The notes below the pieces were generated by a model that saw only the letters and a list, made by a program, of their open reading frames with translations, was not told the origin of the DNA and ran no database searches. Position numbers and translations under genes: made by a program. A stretch of 64,000 nt of DNA from assembly GCF_900090285.1 (NCBI RefSeq), contig NZ_LT607754.1, positions 434,001 to 498,000 on the forward strand, written 5' to 3'. This document shows positions 1 to 9,920 of the stretch, one piece after another. Each line of letters opens with the position of its first letter. Positions within the stretch are counted from its first letter, which is position 1. Source of the stretch: Micromonospora inositola (GTDB taxonomy: Bacteria > Actinomycetota > Actinomycetes > Mycobacteriales > Micromonosporaceae).

Positions 1-121
1 CCTGCCAGGGGTCCAGGTGGTACGGCGCGGCGAAGACCGGCCCGGGCAGGAACGGCTGTCCCGGCGCCGGCGCGGGCAGCCCGGCGTGCACGCTCCGGGT
101 GCCGTCACCCCACTCGTTCAT
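1..121 (-). CDS. cystathionine gamma-lyase-like protein, N-terminal fragment (cut by window edge)
   Basis: Only the first 40 codons lie in the window. The reading begins MNEWGDGTRSVHAGLP and continues through a Pro/Gly-rich stretch to FAAPYHLDP. This resembles the N-terminus of PLP-dependent Cys/Met-metabolism enzymes (cystathionine gamma-lyase or synthase) of actinomycetes, where a TRSVHAG-like motif opens the fold. The PLP lysine and all catalytic residues are outside the window, so the exact reaction cannot be judged. The ATG lies 7 nt beyond the gpsA stop, so it is probably co-transcribed downstream of plsC-gpsA. Confidence 0.6.
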   Translation of the reverse strand, partial: MNEWGDGTRSVHAGLPAPAPGQPFLPGPVFAAPYHLDPWQ

Positions 122-128
122 CCGCGCC

Positions 129-1145
129 TCACTCGTACGACTCGGGCTTGGCGGTCCGGCTCATCAGGGCGTCCACGGCCAGCCGCGGGTCCATCCCCTC
201 GTGGCAGATCCGCTCGATCTGCTCGGTGATCGGCATCTCCACCCCGTGCGCCCGGGCCAGGTCCCGGATGGCCAGGCAGCTCTTCACGCCCTCGGCGGTC
301 TGCCGGGTCGCGGCCTGCGCCTGCTCCAGCGTCTCGCCCCGGCCGAGGTGCTCGCCGAAGGTGCGGTTGCGGGCCAGCGGCGACGTGCAGGAGGCGACCA
401 GGTCGCCCATGCCGGCCAGGCCGGCGAAGGTGATCGGGTCCGCGCCGAGCGCCACGCCCAGCCGGGCGGTCTCGGCCAGCCCCCGGGTCATCAGCATCGC
501 CCGGGTGTTGTCGCCGAAGCCCATCGCGGTGGCGATGCCGTACGCCAGGGCGATCACGTTCTTGACCGCCCCGCCCAGCTCGCAGCCGATCACGTCGTCG
601 TTGGTGTACGGCCGGAAGTACGGCGTCCGGATCGACGACTGGACCAGGGCGGTCCGCCGGGAGTCGGTGCCGGCGACCACGGTCGCTGCCGGCTGCTCGG
701 CGGCGATCTCGGGGGCCAGGTTGGGTCCGGAGACCACCACCACCCGGTCCGCGGGCACCCCGGCGGTCTCCGTGATCACCTGGCTCATCCGCTTGGTGGT
801 GCCCAGCTCGATCCCCTTCATCAGCGAGACCAGGGTGGCGTCGGGGTCGAGGTGGCCGGTCCACTCGGCCAGGTTGCCGCGCAGGGTCTGCGACGGGACG
901 GCGAGCACCACGACCTCGGCCCCGGCGATGGCCTTCTCGGCGTCCCCGGTCGCGGTGACCCGGTCGGGCAGCCGCACGTCCGGCAGGTAGTCCGGATTGT
1001 GCCGCCGGGACCGGATCGCCTCGGCGACCGCCCGCCGCCGGGCCAGGATCGTCACGTCCCGGCCGGCATCGGCGAGGATCTTGGCGAACGCCGTGCCCCA
1101 CGACCCGGCCCCCAGCACCGCCACCTGCCCGCCACGCTCGATCAT
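129..1145 (-). CDS. gpsA: NAD(P)H-dependent glycerol-3-phosphate dehydrogenase
   Basis: 338 aa, full length for the family. GpsA reduces dihydroxyacetone phosphate to sn-glycerol-3-phosphate, the backbone precursor of phospholipids. The dinucleotide-binding motif GAGSWG is at residues 12-17. Family motifs SGPNLAPE, the lysine-containing [10 protein letters not shown] and GLAGMGDL follow in order. Its ATG overlaps the stop of the upstream acyltransferase gene (ATGA), which implies translational coupling. The pairing makes sense: this enzyme makes glycerol-3-phosphate and the neighbour belongs to the family that acylates its derivatives. Cytoplasmic. Confidence 0.96.
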   Translation of the reverse strand: MIERGGQVAVLGAGSWGTAFAKILADAGRDVTILARRRAVAEAIRSRRHNPDYLPDVRLPDRVTATGDAEKAIAGAEVVVLAVPSQTLRGNLAEWTGHLDPDATLVSLMKGIELGTTKRMSQVITETAGVPADRVVVVSGPNLAPEIAAEQPAATVVAGTDSRRTALVQSSIRTPYFRPYTNDDVIGCELGGAVKNVIALAYGIATAMGFGDNTRAMLMTRGLAETARLGVALGADPITFAGLAGMGDLVASCTSPLARNRTFGEHLGRGETLEQAQAATRQTAEGVKSCLAIRDLARAHGVEMPITEQIERICHEGMDPRLAVDALMSRTAKPESYE

Positions 1146-1867
1146 TCGGTCACCTCGGGAGTACGCGGACGGGCGGGACGTTCCCACAGCGGCGGAGGAG
1201 TGCCGCCGCGGATCTCCGCCACCATGTCGCGCAGCCGCAGCATGATGGTGTCGGTCATCTCCTCGAGAACCGCCCTGGTCGGCGTCGCGCCCGCCCAGCG
1301 GCTCAGGTCGATCGGCGGGCCGGCCACCACGGTCACCGGGATCCGGGGCCGCAGGCCGAAGCGGGTGGTGCGCGGGTCGAACAGCTTCTCCGGCCCCCAC
1401 ATCGCCAGCGGGATCACCGGCGCGCCGGTGGCCAGCGCCAGCCGGGCCGCGCCGGTCTTGCCCTTCATCGGCCACAGGTCGGGCTCCCGGGTGGTGGTCC
1501 CCTCCGGGTAGATCACCACCGCGCCGCCCTCGGCCAGGGCGGCGACCAGCTTGTCGAGCGACTTGACCGCGTCGACGCTGCCGCGCTCCACCGGGATCTG
1601 CCGGCACCGGTGCAGGATCCAGCCGATCACCGGGACCCGGAAGACGCTGGCCTTGCCCAGGTACTGCGGCCAGCGTCCGGCGTCGTGGATGAAGTGCGCG
1701 GAGACCAGCGGGTCGGCGTGCGAGATGTGGTTGGGCACGATGATGATGCCGCCGGGGCGGCTCAGTTCCTCCGCGCCCCGCCAGGTGCGCCGGGTCCAGA
1801 CGGTCATCACCGGCTTGACCAGCACCACGGCGAACCGTTGCCAGAATCCCAGCCTTCGCCGTGCCAC
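1142..1867 (-). CDS. 1-acyl-sn-glycerol-3-phosphate acyltransferase family protein (PlsC-like)
   Basis: 241 aa. The LPLAT/PlsC acyltransferase signature is clear: an HX4D motif (H47 to D52, in NHISHAD) and a YPEGT motif further on. The family transfers acyl chains from acyl-ACP or acyl-CoA to lysophosphatidic acid at the inner membrane face. I chose the GTG at 1867 because an AGGAGG Shine-Dalgarno sequence lies just upstream; an in-frame ATG at 1921 would add 18 residues. First gene of a coupled plsC-gpsA unit. Substrate preference cannot be told, and some actinobacterial members act on mannolipids instead. Confidence 0.9.
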   Translation of the reverse strand: MARRRLGFWQRFAVVLVKPVMTVWTRRTWRGAEELSRPGGIIIVPNHISHADPLVSAHFIHDAGRWPQYLGKASVFRVPVIGWILHRCRQIPVERGSVDAVKSLDKLVAALAEGGAVVIYPEGTTTREPDLWPMKGKTGAARLALATGAPVIPLAMWGPEKLFDPRTTRFGLRPRIPVTVVAGPPIDLSRWAGATPTRAVLEEMTDTIMLRLRDMVAEIRGGTPPPLWERPARPRTPEVTE

Positions 1868-1981
1868 CCTGCCTCCTCGTCGTGCCCCGACCCGCGCGCC
1901 CACGTCCCGCGACGAAATCATGCCTGCTCGCCCCGGGTCCGGCCAGTGAGGGTACCGCCGCCCAACTGGCAGGATTGTCAC

Positions 1982-2629
1982 GTGGCTGAGCCGACCTGGA
2001 CCGTGGTGGTGCCGGTGAAGCGTCTCCCGGGGGCGAAGAGCCGCCTGCGGGGCGCCCTGCCGGCCGTACCGCATGAGGAGCTGGCGCTGGCCCTGGCGGC
2101 CGACACGGTCCGCGCGGTGCTGGCCTGCCCGGCGGTGGCCGAGATCCTGGTGGTGACCGACGACGCCCGGGCGGCGGCGGAGCTGGCCGCGGCGGGCGCC
2201 CGGATCGTGCCGGACGCGCCGGACGCCGGGCTGAACGCCGCCTTCCGGCACGGCGCCGCGGCCGCCGGCCGGCACGCCCGGGTGGCCGGCCTGACCGCGG
2301 ACCTGCCGGCGCTGCGCCCGGCCGAGCTGGCGGCGGCGCTGTCCGCGGTCCCGGCCGGCCCGCCGGGGGTACGCCGGTTCGTGGCCGACGCCCCGGGCGG
2401 CGGCACGGTGCTGCTCGCGGCACCGGCGGGCGTGCCGCTGGAGCCCCGGTTCGGGGTGGGCTCGGCGGCCGCGCACGCGGCGAGCGGCGCACTGCCGCTG
2501 GCCGGCGACTGGCCCAGCCTGCGCCGCGACGTGGACACCGCGGACGACCTGGCCGCGGCCGCCCGGCTCGGCCTCGGCCCGCGCACCGCGGCGCTGCTCG
2601 GGGCCGGCGCCGCCGCGGCCCCGGCCTGA
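1982..2629 (+). CDS. cofC: 2-phospho-L-lactate (or phosphoenolpyruvate) guanylyltransferase
   Basis: 215 aa. CofC activates 2-phospholactate or phosphoenolpyruvate with GTP for coenzyme F420 biosynthesis. Visible family features are the N-terminal nucleotide-binding segment [15 protein letters not shown], a GLTADLPAL motif and FGVGSAAAH near the C-terminus. A CAGGAT hexamer ends 6 nt before the GTG and there is no Shine-Dalgarno sequence, so the mRNA is probably leaderless. It is divergent from the plsC-gpsA unit. Other F420 genes (fbiA, fbiB, fbiC) are not in the window. Confidence 0.92.
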   Translation: MAEPTWTVVVPVKRLPGAKSRLRGALPAVPHEELALALAADTVRAVLACPAVAEILVVTDDARAAAELAAAGARIVPDAPDAGLNAAFRHGAAAAGRHARVAGLTADLPALRPAELAAALSAVPAGPPGVRRFVADAPGGGTVLLAAPAGVPLEPRFGVGSAAAHAASGALPLAGDWPSLRRDVDTADDLAAAARLGLGPRTAALLGAGAAAAPA

Positions 2630-2652
2630 CCCGTGCGGTGTACGGTGCTGGC

Positions 2653-2850
2653 ATGCAGGGCACGGTGGCCACCTACGACGCGTCGAGCCGGAGCGGGGTG
2701 CTGCTCCTCGACGACGGCACCGAGCTGGCCTTCCCGGCCCGCGCGTTCGACGCCTCCGGGCTGCGCCTGCTCCGACTCGGCCAGCGGGTACGCATCGACG
2801 TCGATGCGGCGGGCGCGGTGGTTCGGGTGACGTTGCCGACGATGGCCTGA
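2653..2850 (+). CDS. small cold-shock-domain-like protein
   Basis: 65 aa. The overall pattern (MQGTVATYD, a DDGTELAF turn, [10 protein letters not shown] near the end) follows a five-strand cold-shock OB fold. However, the RNP1 (GFGFI) and RNP2 (VFVHF) aromatic motifs that bind nucleic acid are missing. The ATG at 2653 is preceded by TACGGT with a 6-nt gap, supporting this start and a leaderless transcript. It lies 23 bp after cofC. The function is unknown; it may be a nucleic-acid-binding relative or a structural mimic of CspA. Confidence 0.75.
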   Translation: MQGTVATYDASSRSGVLLLDDGTELAFPARAFDASGLRLLRLGQRVRIDVDAAGAVVRVTLPTMA

Positions 2851-2854
2851 TCAC

Positions 2855-2902
2855 CCCGGCCAATTCATTTTGCGTTAACCGGAATCGGGTGATTATGAGC
2901 AG
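2855..2902 (+). promoter_or_regulatory. ppk1 upstream region with possible PHO box
   Basis: An AT-richer patch before ppk1 contains ATTCATTTTGC followed directly by GTTAACCGGAA, resembling two 11-nt PHO-box repeat units (consensus near GTTCACCnnnC in Streptomyces, where PhoP controls ppk). A GATTAT hexamer lies 6 nt before the GTG. The match is imperfect and is offered only as a candidate. Confidence 0.3.
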
Positions 2903-5233
2903 GTGAGCACCCCTCGCAAGCGCCCCGACCGACCGCCGCACGTCACTGACCCGGCCGAACCCCGCAACGGCGCCCGCACCCGCGGCGTCGACGGCCGCTT
3001 CGGCACCGTCCGCGCCCCGGAGGAGATCCCGCCCCGGGAACCCGACTCGCCCGGCGCCGACGCCGCGGCCGCCGCGGCCGGCCTGGAGGAGGTGCTCGAC
3101 CCGGTCACCGGGCCGGAGCACCGCCCGCCGGCCGGTGTCCGCGTCGACGAGGAGCCGCCCCAGGCGCCGCCGCTGCCCGAGGACCGCTTCCTCAACCGGG
3201 AGCTCTCCTGGCTCGACTTCAACGCCCGGGTGCTGGCGCTGGCCGAGGACCCACGCACGCCGCTGCTGGAGCGGGCCAAGTTCCTGGCCATCTTCGCCAG
3301 CAACCTGGACGAGTTCTACATGGTGCGGGTGGCCGGGCTGAAGCGCCGGCTCTCCGCCGGACTGCCGGTCCGTGGTGGGGACCGGCTGCCGCTGCGGACC
3401 CAGTTGGAGCTGATCGGGGAGAAGACCGCCGACCTGGTGGCCCGGCACGCCGCCTGCTTCGTCGACGACGTGCTGCCGAGGCTGGCCGAGGAGGACATCC
3501 GGATCCTGCGCTGGAGCGACCTGGACGACCCGGAACGGGAGCGGCTGCGCACCTGGTTCCGGGAGCACATCTTCCCGGTGCTCACCCCGCTCGCCGTCGA
3601 CCCGGCGCACCCGTTCCCGTACATCTCCGGTCGGTCGCTCAACCTGGCCGTGTCGGTCCGCGACCCGGACGGCGGCTCGGAGCTCTTCGCCCGGGTGAAG
3701 GTGCCCAACAACGTGCCGCGGTTCGTCCGGGTGGCCCGGGACTCCCCCGGCGTGCGGTTCCTGCCGGTGGAGGACCTCATCTCGGTGCACCTCGGGCAGC
3801 TCTTCTCCGGCATGCACGTGGTGGAGTGCCATCTGTTCCGGGTCACCCGCAACGCCGAGGTGGAGGTCGACGAGGACCGCGACGAGGACCTGCTCCAGGC
3901 CCTGGAGCGGGAGCTGGCCCGGCGCCGCTTCGGACCGCCGGTACGCCTGGAGGTCGCCGCCTCGATCTCCGACCACATGCTGGAGCTGCTCGTCCGCGAG
4001 CTGGACATGCACGACCAGGAGGTGCTGCGGGTGCCCGGCCTGCTCGACCTCTCGGCGCTCTGGCAGGTGTACGGCGAGGCCGACCGCCCCGAGCTCAAGG
4101 ACCCGCCGTTCGTGCCGGCCACCCACCCCCGGCTCGCCGAGGGCGAGGTGCCGCGCAGCGTCTTCGCCACCCTGCGCGACGGGGACGTGCTGGTGCACCA
4201 CCCGTACCACTCGTTCGCGACCAGCGTGCAGCGCTTCATCGAGCAGGCCGCCGCCGACCCGGACGTGCTGGCCATCAAGCAGACCCTGTACCGCACCAGC
4301 GGCGACTCCCCGATCGTCGACGCGCTGGTCGACGCGGCAGCCGCCGGCAAGCAGGTGGTGGTGCTGGTCGAGCTGAAGGCCCGCTTCGACGAGGTGGCCA
4401 ACATCGGCTGGGCCCGGACGCTGGAACGTGCCGGCTGCCACGTCGTCTACGGCCTGGTCGGGCTGAAGACGCACTGCAAGACCGCCCTGGTGGTACGCCA
4501 GGAGGGCAACCAGATCCGCCGCTACTGCCACATCGGCACCGGCAACTACCACCCCAAGACGGCGCGGCTCTACGAGGACTTCGGCATGCTCACCGCCGAC
4601 CCGGAGATTGGCGCCGACCTGACCGACCTGTTCAACGTGCTGACCGGGTACAGCCGGCAGACCGCGTACCGGCGGCTGCTGGTGGCCCCGCAGGGCATCC
4701 GCAGCGGCCTGATCGAGCGGATCGAGCGGGAGATCGCGCACGTCCGGCTCGGCATGCCGGGCCTGGTGCAGTTCAAGGTGAACTCGCTGGTCGACGAGGA
4801 GATCACCGACGCGCTGTACCGGGCGTCGCGGGCCGGCGTACACGTGGACCTGCTGATCCGGGGCATGTGCACGCTGCGCCCCGGGGTGCCGGGGCTGTCG
4901 GACAACATCCGGGTCCGCTCGATCCTCGGCCGGTTCCTGGAGCACTCGCGGGTCTTCCGGTTCGGCAACAACGGCGACGCCGAGTTCTGGATGGGCTCGG
5001 CCGACCTGATGCACCGCAACCTGGACCGCCGGGTGGAGGCGCTGGTGCAGGTGAGCGACCCGGTCGCCCGGGCCGAGCTGGACCACGTGCTGAGCGCCGC
5101 GATGAGCCCCGAGGTGGACGCGTTCGAGCTGGCCGGGGACGGGACCTGGACCCGGCGTACCGGCACCGACGAGGTGCCGCTGACGCATCTGCAGGAGTTG
5201 CTGCTGCGGCGGGTCGGCGGAACGGCCGGCTGA
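2903..5233 (+). CDS. ppk1: RNA degradosome-type polyphosphate kinase 1
   Basis: 776 aa. PPK1 reversibly polymerises the gamma-phosphate of ATP into polyphosphate. The canonical enzyme begins near residue 93 ([15 protein letters not shown]). The first 90 residues are a low-complexity extension common in actinobacteria. The phospho-acceptor histidine is expected at about residue 543 in [21 protein letters not shown], and the second active-site histidine at about 681 in [11 protein letters not shown]. The C-terminal PLD-like halves are complete. The GTG start has a GATTAT hexamer 6 nt upstream. The next gene, a NUDIX hydrolase, follows after 40 bp. Confidence 0.97.
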   Translation: MSTPRKRPDRPPHVTDPAEPRNGARTRGVDGRFGTVRAPEEIPPREPDSPGADAAAAAAGLEEVLDPVTGPEHRPPAGVRVDEEPPQAPPLPEDRFLNRELSWLDFNARVLALAEDPRTPLLERAKFLAIFASNLDEFYMVRVAGLKRRLSAGLPVRGGDRLPLRTQLELIGEKTADLVARHAACFVDDVLPRLAEEDIRILRWSDLDDPERERLRTWFREHIFPVLTPLAVDPAHPFPYISGRSLNLAVSVRDPDGGSELFARVKVPNNVPRFVRVARDSPGVRFLPVEDLISVHLGQLFSGMHVVECHLFRVTRNAEVEVDEDRDEDLLQALERELARRRFGPPVRLEVAASISDHMLELLVRELDMHDQEVLRVPGLLDLSALWQVYGEADRPELKDPPFVPATHPRLAEGEVPRSVFATLRDGDVLVHHPYHSFATSVQRFIEQAAADPDVLAIKQTLYRTSGDSPIVDALVDAAAAGKQVVVLVELKARFDEVANIGWARTLERAGCHVVYGLVGLKTHCKTALVVRQEGNQIRRYCHIGTGNYHPKTARLYEDFGMLTADPEIGADLTDLFNVLTGYSRQTAYRRLLVAPQGIRSGLIERIEREIAHVRLGMPGLVQFKVNSLVDEEITDALYRASRAGVHVDLLIRGMCTLRPGVPGLSDNIRVRSILGRFLEHSRVFRFGNNGDAEFWMGSADLMHRNLDRRVEALVQVSDPVARAELDHVLSAAMSPEVDAFELAGDGTWTRRTGTDEVPLTHLQELLLRRVGGTAG

Positions 5234-5273
5234 GCGGCCCACGGCACGCACCGGCCGGGCTTACGGTGAGCGG

Positions 5274-6155
5274 GTGACGGACGAGGAGCCGGCGGGCATC
5301 CGGGCGGCGGGTGGGGTCGCCTGGCGGCCGGCTGCCGGCGGCGCCGAGGTCTGCCTCGTGCACCGGCCCCGGTACGGCGACTGGTCGCTGCCCAAGGGCA
5401 AGCTGGAGCCCGGCGAGCACCCGTTGGCCGCGGCGGTCCGCGAGATGGCCGAGGAGACCGACGTCCGGGCGGTGCCACAGGTCCGGCTGCCCACTGTCCG
5501 CTACCGCAGCGAGGGCCGTCCCAAGCGGGTGGACTACTGGTCGATGCGGGCGGTGGCCGCCGGCGGCTTCCAACCGGACACCGAGGTCGACGAGGTGCGC
5601 TGGCTCCCCGTCGACGAGGCGGTACGCCTGGTGAGCTATCCGCACGACGCCGAGGTGCTCGCCGCGTTCGCGGCGCTGCCGCCGGTGACCGCCACGGTGC
5701 TGCTGGTCCGGCACGCGCACGCCGGCAAGCGGGGCACCTGGTCCGGGCCGGACACCGGCCGGCCGCTGGACGCCACCGGGTGGGCCCAGGCGCAGGCGCT
5801 GGCCGAGCTGGTTGCCCTGGTCCGCCCGGCACGCCTGCTGTCCGCCGCGGCCCGCCGCTGCGTGCAGACATTGGACCCGGCCGCCGCCCTGCTGGACCTG
5901 CCGATCGAGGTGGTCGGCGACTTCGACGAGCCGAGACCCGGCCAGCAGCCGGACGAGTGCGCGCTGGCCGCCGCCGCGCACCTCGCAGCGCTGGCCGCCG
6001 CCGGCGAGCCGGTGGCGGTGTGCAGCCAGGGCAAGGTGCTGCCGGGCGCCCTGGAACGGCTGGCCGGGCGGGCCGACGACTTCACCACCCCGAAGGGCGG
6101 TGGCTGGCTGCTCGCCTTCACCGGCGACCGTCTGGTCGCCGCCGACCGGCTGTAG
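5274..6155 (+). CDS. NUDIX hydrolase fused to a SixA/phosphoglycerate-mutase-like phosphatase (MutT1-type)
   Basis: 293 aa, two domains. Residues 1-130 hold a NUDIX fold with the Nudix box GKLEPGEHPLAAAVREMAEE. Residues about 140-290 form a histidine phosphatase with the RHAHAG catalytic motif. This order matches mycobacterial MutT1, which hydrolyses 8-oxo-GTP/8-oxo-dGTP and diadenosine polyphosphates. The role is therefore inferred to be nucleotide-pool sanitisation or Ap4A turnover. TACGGT lies 6 nt before the GTG, suggesting its own leaderless promoter rather than read-through only from ppk1. Confidence 0.9.
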   Translation: MTDEEPAGIRAAGGVAWRPAAGGAEVCLVHRPRYGDWSLPKGKLEPGEHPLAAAVREMAEETDVRAVPQVRLPTVRYRSEGRPKRVDYWSMRAVAAGGFQPDTEVDEVRWLPVDEAVRLVSYPHDAEVLAAFAALPPVTATVLLVRHAHAGKRGTWSGPDTGRPLDATGWAQAQALAELVALVRPARLLSAAARRCVQTLDPAAALLDLPIEVVGDFDEPRPGQQPDECALAAAAHLAALAAAGEPVAVCSQGKVLPGALERLAGRADDFTTPKGGGWLLAFTGDRLVAADRL

Positions 6156-6221
6156 GGCCGGCAACGGCCGGGCGGACGCCAGCGCGTCCACCAGGCCAGC
6201 GCGGCGCCGCCGTCGTACGCG

Positions 6222-6254
6222 AAAAGGGCGCCCACCACGACGGTGGGCGCCCTT
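6222..6254 (-). terminator. intrinsic terminator of hup (usable from both sides)
   Basis: A perfect 13-bp stem (6224-6236 with 6242-6254) closes a 5-nt loop and, read on the minus strand, runs into TTTT. It lies 14 bp after the hup stop and also faces the end of the NUDIX gene on the plus strand. Confidence 0.9.
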
Positions 6255-6267
6255 CAGGTCGAGCCGG

Positions 6268-6903
6268 TCAGCGCCGGGCAGCCGCCTTCTTGGCCGGAGC
6301 CTTCTTCGCGGGCGCCTTCTTGGCCGCCGCGCTCTTGGCGGCGGTGGTCTTCTTGGCGGCCGTGATCTTCTTGGCCGGGGCGGCCTTCTTGGCGGGGGCG
6401 GTCTTCTTGGCCGCCGTGGTCTTCTTCGCTGCGGTGGTCTTCTTCGCCGGGGCGGCCTTCTTGGTGGCCGCGGTGGTCTTGGTGGCCTTCGCCGCGGCGG
6501 TCTTCCTGGCGGCGGCGGCCGTGGTGGTCTTCTTGGCCGCGGTCGCCTTGGCCCCGGTCGCCTTCGCGCCGGTGGTCTTGGCGGCGGCCGCGGCGGTCTT
6601 CCTGGCGGCGGCCGTGGCCTTCGGCACCTTGCCGCTGGCCACCATCTCCTTGAAACCGGCGCCCGGGCGGAAGGTCGGGACCGACGTCTTCTTGACCTTC
6701 ACCGCCTCGCCGGTCCGCGGGTTGCGCGCTGTTCGGGCGCCCCGGACGCGCTTTTCGAACGCTCCGAATCCGGTGATCGCCACCTTCTCGCCCTTGGTGA
6801 CCGCTCCCTGGACCTCAGCGAGGACCGCGTCGAGCGCGGCCGTCGCCGTCTTCCGGTCCCCCAGGCGAACGGCGAGCGCCTCGATGAGCTCGGCCTTGTT
6901 CAC
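6268..6903 (-). CDS. hup: HU-family nucleoid protein with Lys/Ala-rich C-terminal tail
   Basis: 211 aa. Residues 1-90 are a complete HU/IHF domain ([11 protein letters not shown], the GFGAFEKR turn and RNPRTGE in the DNA-binding arm). Residues 100-211 are an unstructured tail of AKK and PAKK repeats, like mycobacterial HupB and Streptomyces HupS. It compacts and protects DNA. The GTG start is supported by the Shine-Dalgarno sequence GGGAGGA. A good promoter lies upstream. The tail's repetitive codons can be mis-assembled, so tail length may vary between strains. Confidence 0.96.
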   Translation of the reverse strand: MNKAELIEALAVRLGDRKTATAALDAVLAEVQGAVTKGEKVAITGFGAFEKRVRGARTARNPRTGEAVKVKKTSVPTFRPGAGFKEMVASGKVPKATAAARKTAAAAAKTTGAKATGAKATAAKKTTTAAAARKTAAAKATKTTAATKKAAPAKKTTAAKKTTAAKKTAPAKKAAPAKKITAAKKTTAAKSAAAKKAPAKKAPAKKAAARR

Positions 6904-6952
6904 GATTTCCTCCCGATTGTGCAACTGACTCGACGCGAGCCATTCTGCGCGC

Positions 6953-6981
6953 ACGGTATGCCCTGTGCTGCCGGGACACAA
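6953..6981 (-). promoter_or_regulatory. hup promoter (-35/-10)
   Basis: On the minus strand, TTGTGT (6981-6976) is separated by exactly 17 nt from TACCGT (6958-6953), a good housekeeping sigma match. Transcription would start near 6946, giving a 5' UTR of about 40 nt that includes the hup Shine-Dalgarno sequence. The -35 box lies in an inverted repeat (GACACAA at 6975-6981 and TTGTGTC at 7003-7009) that could be an operator. Confidence 0.55.
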
Positions 6982-7017
6982 ACATTCGGTGGAAAAAAGC
7001 CCTTGTGTCGTAACGGA

Positions 7018-7050
7018 TTCGCCCCCACCGGCCGGGCCGGTGGGGGCGAA
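7018..7050 (-). terminator. terminator hairpin downstream of leuD
   Basis: A perfect 15-bp inverted repeat (7018-7032 with 7036-7050) has a 3-nt loop and begins 25 bp after the leuD stop. There is no T-tract, which is common for actinobacterial terminators. Confidence 0.65.
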
Positions 7051-7075
7051 AACCGATGTGCGGTCGGGCGTACGG

Positions 7076-7663
7076 CTATGCCACCGACGGCAGGAACGAG
7101 GGCCGGGACGCCTCGAAGGCGCTGATCTCGGCGACGTGCCGGAGGGTGAGTCCAATGTCATCCAAGCCCTCCATCAGCCGCCAACGGCTGTGGTCGTCCA
7201 GCGGGAACGCCCAGGTGGCGTCCCCGGCCCGGACCTGACGGGCGGTGAGGTCGACGGTCACCGGGGTGGTCGGGTCGGATTCCACCAGATCCCACAGTTC
7301 CTCGACGGCTTTCAATTCCAGCTCCACCGGGAGGAGACCTTCCTTGAGCGCGTTGCCACGGAAGATGTCACCGAAGCGGGGAGAGATCACGGCGCGGAAG
7401 CCCCAGTCCCGCAGCGCCCAGACGGCGTGCTCCCGCGAGGAGCCGGTGCCGAACTCGGGGCCGGCGATGAGAATCGACGCGCCGGAATGGGCGGGATCGT
7501 TGAGCACGAATGCCGGGTCCTCCCGCCACGCGTTGAAGAGCCCGTCCGCGAAACCGGTCCGAGTCACCCGCTTGAGGTACACCGCGGGGATGATCTGGTC
7601 GGTGTCCACGTTGGAACGGTGCAGCGGCACGGCGGTGCCGGTGTGGGTGGTGAACTTGTCCAT
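7076..7663 (-). CDS. leuD: 3-isopropylmalate dehydratase small subunit
   Basis: 195 aa, the normal length. With LeuC it isomerises 2- to 3-isopropylmalate in leucine synthesis, and should also handle citramalate for the CimA route encoded at 21-23 kb. The swivelling-domain motifs are visible: [15 protein letters not shown] near residue 16, [13 protein letters not shown] at 68-80, and [15 protein letters not shown]. It starts 17 bp after the leuC stop with no strong Shine-Dalgarno sequence, so it is probably translationally coupled to leuC. Confidence 0.97.
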   Translation of the reverse strand: MDKFTTHTGTAVPLHRSNVDTDQIIPAVYLKRVTRTGFADGLFNAWREDPAFVLNDPAHSGASILIAGPEFGTGSSREHAVWALRDWGFRAVISPRFGDIFRGNALKEGLLPVELELKAVEELWDLVESDPTTPVTVDLTARQVRAGDATWAFPLDDHSRWRLMEGLDDIGLTLRHVAEISAFEASRPSFLPSVA

Positions 7664-7680
7664 CGCGAGCAGCAGCCCTT

Positions 7681-9123
7681 CTAGAGGTCGGCGGGGGCGG
7701 CCAGCCGGCCGACCACGGCGGTGGCGGCGGCGACCGGCGGGGACACCAGGTGGGTACGCCCGCCCCGGCCCTGGCGGCCCTCGAAGTTGCGGTTGGAGGT
7801 GGAGGCCGAGCGCTGGCCCGGCGACAGGGTGTCCGGGTTCATCCCGAGGCACATGGAGCAGCCCGCGAAGCGCCACTCGGCGCCGGCGTCGCTGAAGACC
7901 TTGTCCAGCCCCTCCGCCTCGGCCGCCTCCCGCACCGCGGCCGAACCCGGGACCACCAGCATCCGTACGCCCTCGGCGATCCGGTGTCCGCGCAGCACGT
8001 CGGCAGCGGCGCGCAGATCCTCCAGCCGGCCGTTCGTGCAGGAGCCCACGAAGACCACGTCGACCGCCAGGTCGCGCAGCGCGGTGCCCGGCTTGAGGTC
8101 CATGTACTCCAGGGCCCGGCGGGCGGCGGCCCGCTCGGACTCGGCGACGAACTCCTCCGGGTCCGGCACGGCCGAGCCGAGCGGCGCCCCCTGCCCGGGG
8201 TTGGTGCCCCAGGTGACGAACGGGGTGATCCGGCTGGCGTCCAGGGTCACCTCGGCGTCGAAGGCCGCCCCCTCGTCGGTGGGCAGCGTCCGCCAGTAGT
8301 CGACCGCCGCGTCCCAGTCCGCGCCCTGGGGCGCGTTGGGCCGCCCCTTCAGGTACGCGAAGGTGGTCTCGTCCGGCGCGATCATGCCGGCCTTGGCGCC
8401 CCACTCGATGGACATGTTGGCGATCGTCATCCGCCCCTCCATGGAGAGGTTCCGGATCGCCTCGCCCCGGTACTCCACGATGTGGCCCCGCCCGCCGCCG
8501 GTGCCCACCTGGGTGATCAGCGCGAGCACCAGGTCCTTGGCGGTGACGCCCGGGGCGAGCTGGCCGGTGACGTTCACCGCCATCGTCTTCGGCCGAGTCT
8601 GCGGCAGCGTCTGGGTGGCCAGCACGTGCTCCACCTCGCTGGTGCCGATGCCGAAGGCGAGCGCGCCGAACGCGCCGTGGGTGGCGGTGTGCGAGTCGCC
8701 GCAGACGATCGTCATGCCGGGCTGGGTGAGGCCGAGCTGCGGGCCGATGACGTGCACGATGCCCTGGTTCTCGTCGCCCAGCGGGTGCAGCCGTACGCCG
8801 AACTCGGCGCAGTTGCGGCGCAGCGTCTCGATCTGGGTGCGGGAGGTGGGATCCGCGATGGTGAGCAGGTCGCCGCGCCGATCGCGGAACGTCGGGTCGG
8901 CGTACCCGGTCGGGGTGTTGTGGTCCTCGGTCGCGATCGTCAGGTCGGTACGGCGGACCCGGCGACCGGCCAGGCGCAGCCCGTCGAACGCCTGCGGGCT
9001 GGTGACCTCGTGCAGCAGGTGCAGGTCGATGAAGAGCAGATCCGGCTCGCCCTCGACGGACCGCACCACGTGCGCGTCCCAGACCTTCTCGGCCAGGGTC
9101 CTCGGTTGAGTGACTCCCACCAT
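7681..9123 (-). CDS. leuC: 3-isopropylmalate dehydratase large subunit
   Basis: 480 aa. This is the catalytic [4Fe-4S] aconitase-family subunit. The cluster ligands are Cys362 (GSCTNG) and Cys422/Cys425 (CSMC); HNTPTGY and [12 protein letters not shown] are also typical. First gene of leuCD. TAGGAT on the minus strand (9135-9130) ends 6 nt before the ATG, so the message is likely leaderless. The intergenic gap to divergent ndgR is only 37 bp, so NdgR is the obvious candidate regulator. Confidence 0.97.
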   Translation of the reverse strand: MVGVTQPRTLAEKVWDAHVVRSVEGEPDLLFIDLHLLHEVTSPQAFDGLRLAGRRVRRTDLTIATEDHNTPTGYADPTFRDRRGDLLTIADPTSRTQIETLRRNCAEFGVRLHPLGDENQGIVHVIGPQLGLTQPGMTIVCGDSHTATHGAFGALAFGIGTSEVEHVLATQTLPQTRPKTMAVNVTGQLAPGVTAKDLVLALITQVGTGGGRGHIVEYRGEAIRNLSMEGRMTIANMSIEWGAKAGMIAPDETTFAYLKGRPNAPQGADWDAAVDYWRTLPTDEGAAFDAEVTLDASRITPFVTWGTNPGQGAPLGSAVPDPEEFVAESERAAARRALEYMDLKPGTALRDLAVDVVFVGSCTNGRLEDLRAAADVLRGHRIAEGVRMLVVPGSAAVREAAEAEGLDKVFSDAGAEWRFAGCSMCLGMNPDTLSPGQRSASTSNRNFEGRQGRGGRTHLVSPPVAAATAVVGRLAAPADL

Positions 9124-9160
9124 CTGGACATCCTAAATTCTGGGAGGTAAGTTTCGGCTT
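9124..9160. promoter_or_regulatory. divergent leuCD / ndgR promoter region
   Basis: Only 37 bp separate the two start codons. It holds the leuC -10 hexamer TAGGAT (minus strand, 9135-9130, 6-nt gap) and the ndgR -10 hexamer TAAGTT (plus strand, 9148-9153, 7-nt gap to GTG). The two -10 boxes are 12 bp apart, so the polymerases must compete. In Streptomyces NdgR binds upstream of leuCD; the site here is inferred, not proven. Confidence 0.6.
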
Positions 9161-9859
9161 GTGGGACACAGTATGAGCGGTGTCGGCGTCCTCGACAAGG
9201 CGGTGGTCATTCTGGCCGCCTGTGTCGACGGCGCCAGCCTGGCCGAACTCGTTGAACGCACCAAGCTGCCCCGGGCGACCGCGCACCGGCTGGCACAGGC
9301 GCTGGAGATCCACCGGATGCTGGTCCGGGACACCCAGGGGCGCTGGCGCCCGGGGCCCCGGCTCGGCGAGCTGGCCAACGCCGCGCCGGACGTGCTGCTG
9401 ACCGCGGCGGAGCCGCTGCTCGCCGCGCTGCGCGACGCCACCGGCGAGAGCGCCCAGCTCTACCTGCGCCGGGCCGACGAGCGGATCTGCGTGGCCGCAG
9501 CGGAGCGGGCCAGCGGCCTGCGGGACACCGTGCCGGTGGGCTCGGTGCTGCCGATGACGGCGGGCTCGGCGGCGCAGATCCTGCTCGCCTGGGAGCCGCC
9601 GGAGGCGGTCATGCCGCTGCTTCCCCGTTCGAAGTACACCGGCCGCACCCTGGCCGAGGTACGCCGCCGCGGCTGGGCGCAGAGCGTCGCCGAGCGCGAG
9701 GCCGGTGTGGCGAGCGTCTCGGCCCCGATCCGCGACCGCACCGGCCGGGTGATCGCCGCGATCAGCATCTCCGGCCCCATCGAGCGCCTCGGCCGTCGCC
9801 CCGGCGAACGCCACGCCATGGCGGTGGTGAGAGCCGGCCAACGCCTCTCCGGCCTCTGA
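9161..9859 (+). CDS. ndgR: IclR-family regulator of leucine/amino-acid metabolism (NdgR-like)
   Basis: 232 aa. An N-terminal winged helix ([23 protein letters not shown], about residues 25-50) is followed by an IclR effector domain. The signatures [24 protein letters not shown] and [11 protein letters not shown] are very close to Streptomyces NdgR/AreB, which controls leuCD and other amino-acid genes. The GTG at 9161 is preferred over the ATG at 9173 because TAAGTT lies 7 nt upstream of it, giving a leaderless start. It is transcribed divergently from leuCD and ends before a strong hairpin. Confidence 0.92.
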   Translation: MGHSMSGVGVLDKAVVILAACVDGASLAELVERTKLPRATAHRLAQALEIHRMLVRDTQGRWRPGPRLGELANAAPDVLLTAAEPLLAALRDATGESAQLYLRRADERICVAAAERASGLRDTVPVGSVLPMTAGSAAQILLAWEPPEAVMPLLPRSKYTGRTLAEVRRRGWAQSVAEREAGVASVSAPIRDRTGRVIAAISISGPIERLGRRPGERHAMAVVRAGQRLSGL

Positions 9860-9879
9860 CTCCCGGTGCGGGGAAGCGA

Positions 9880-9913
9880 AACGGCCCGTCTCGCGGGTGC
9901 GAGACGGGCCGTT
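9880..9913. terminator. bidirectional terminator between ndgR and tRNA-Glu
   Basis: A perfect 15-bp stem (9880-9894 with 9899-9913) with a 4-nt loop. On the minus strand it is followed by a T/C-rich run, terminating the tRNA-Glu transcript. On the plus strand it follows ndgR. Confidence 0.8.
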
Positions 9914-9920
9914 CGAGCTG

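Noticed and set aside
1867..5251. Minus-strand extension of the acyltransferase frame to 1369 codons
   Set aside because: It covers cofC and ppk1 on the opposite strand. Only the last 241 codons have family motifs, and a good ribosome-binding site precedes GTG 1867.
6268..6600. Repetitive DNA resembling a tandem repeat array
   Set aside because: It is the coding sequence of AKK/PAKK repeats in the HU tail. Codons and frame are consistent, so it is not a CRISPR or satellite.
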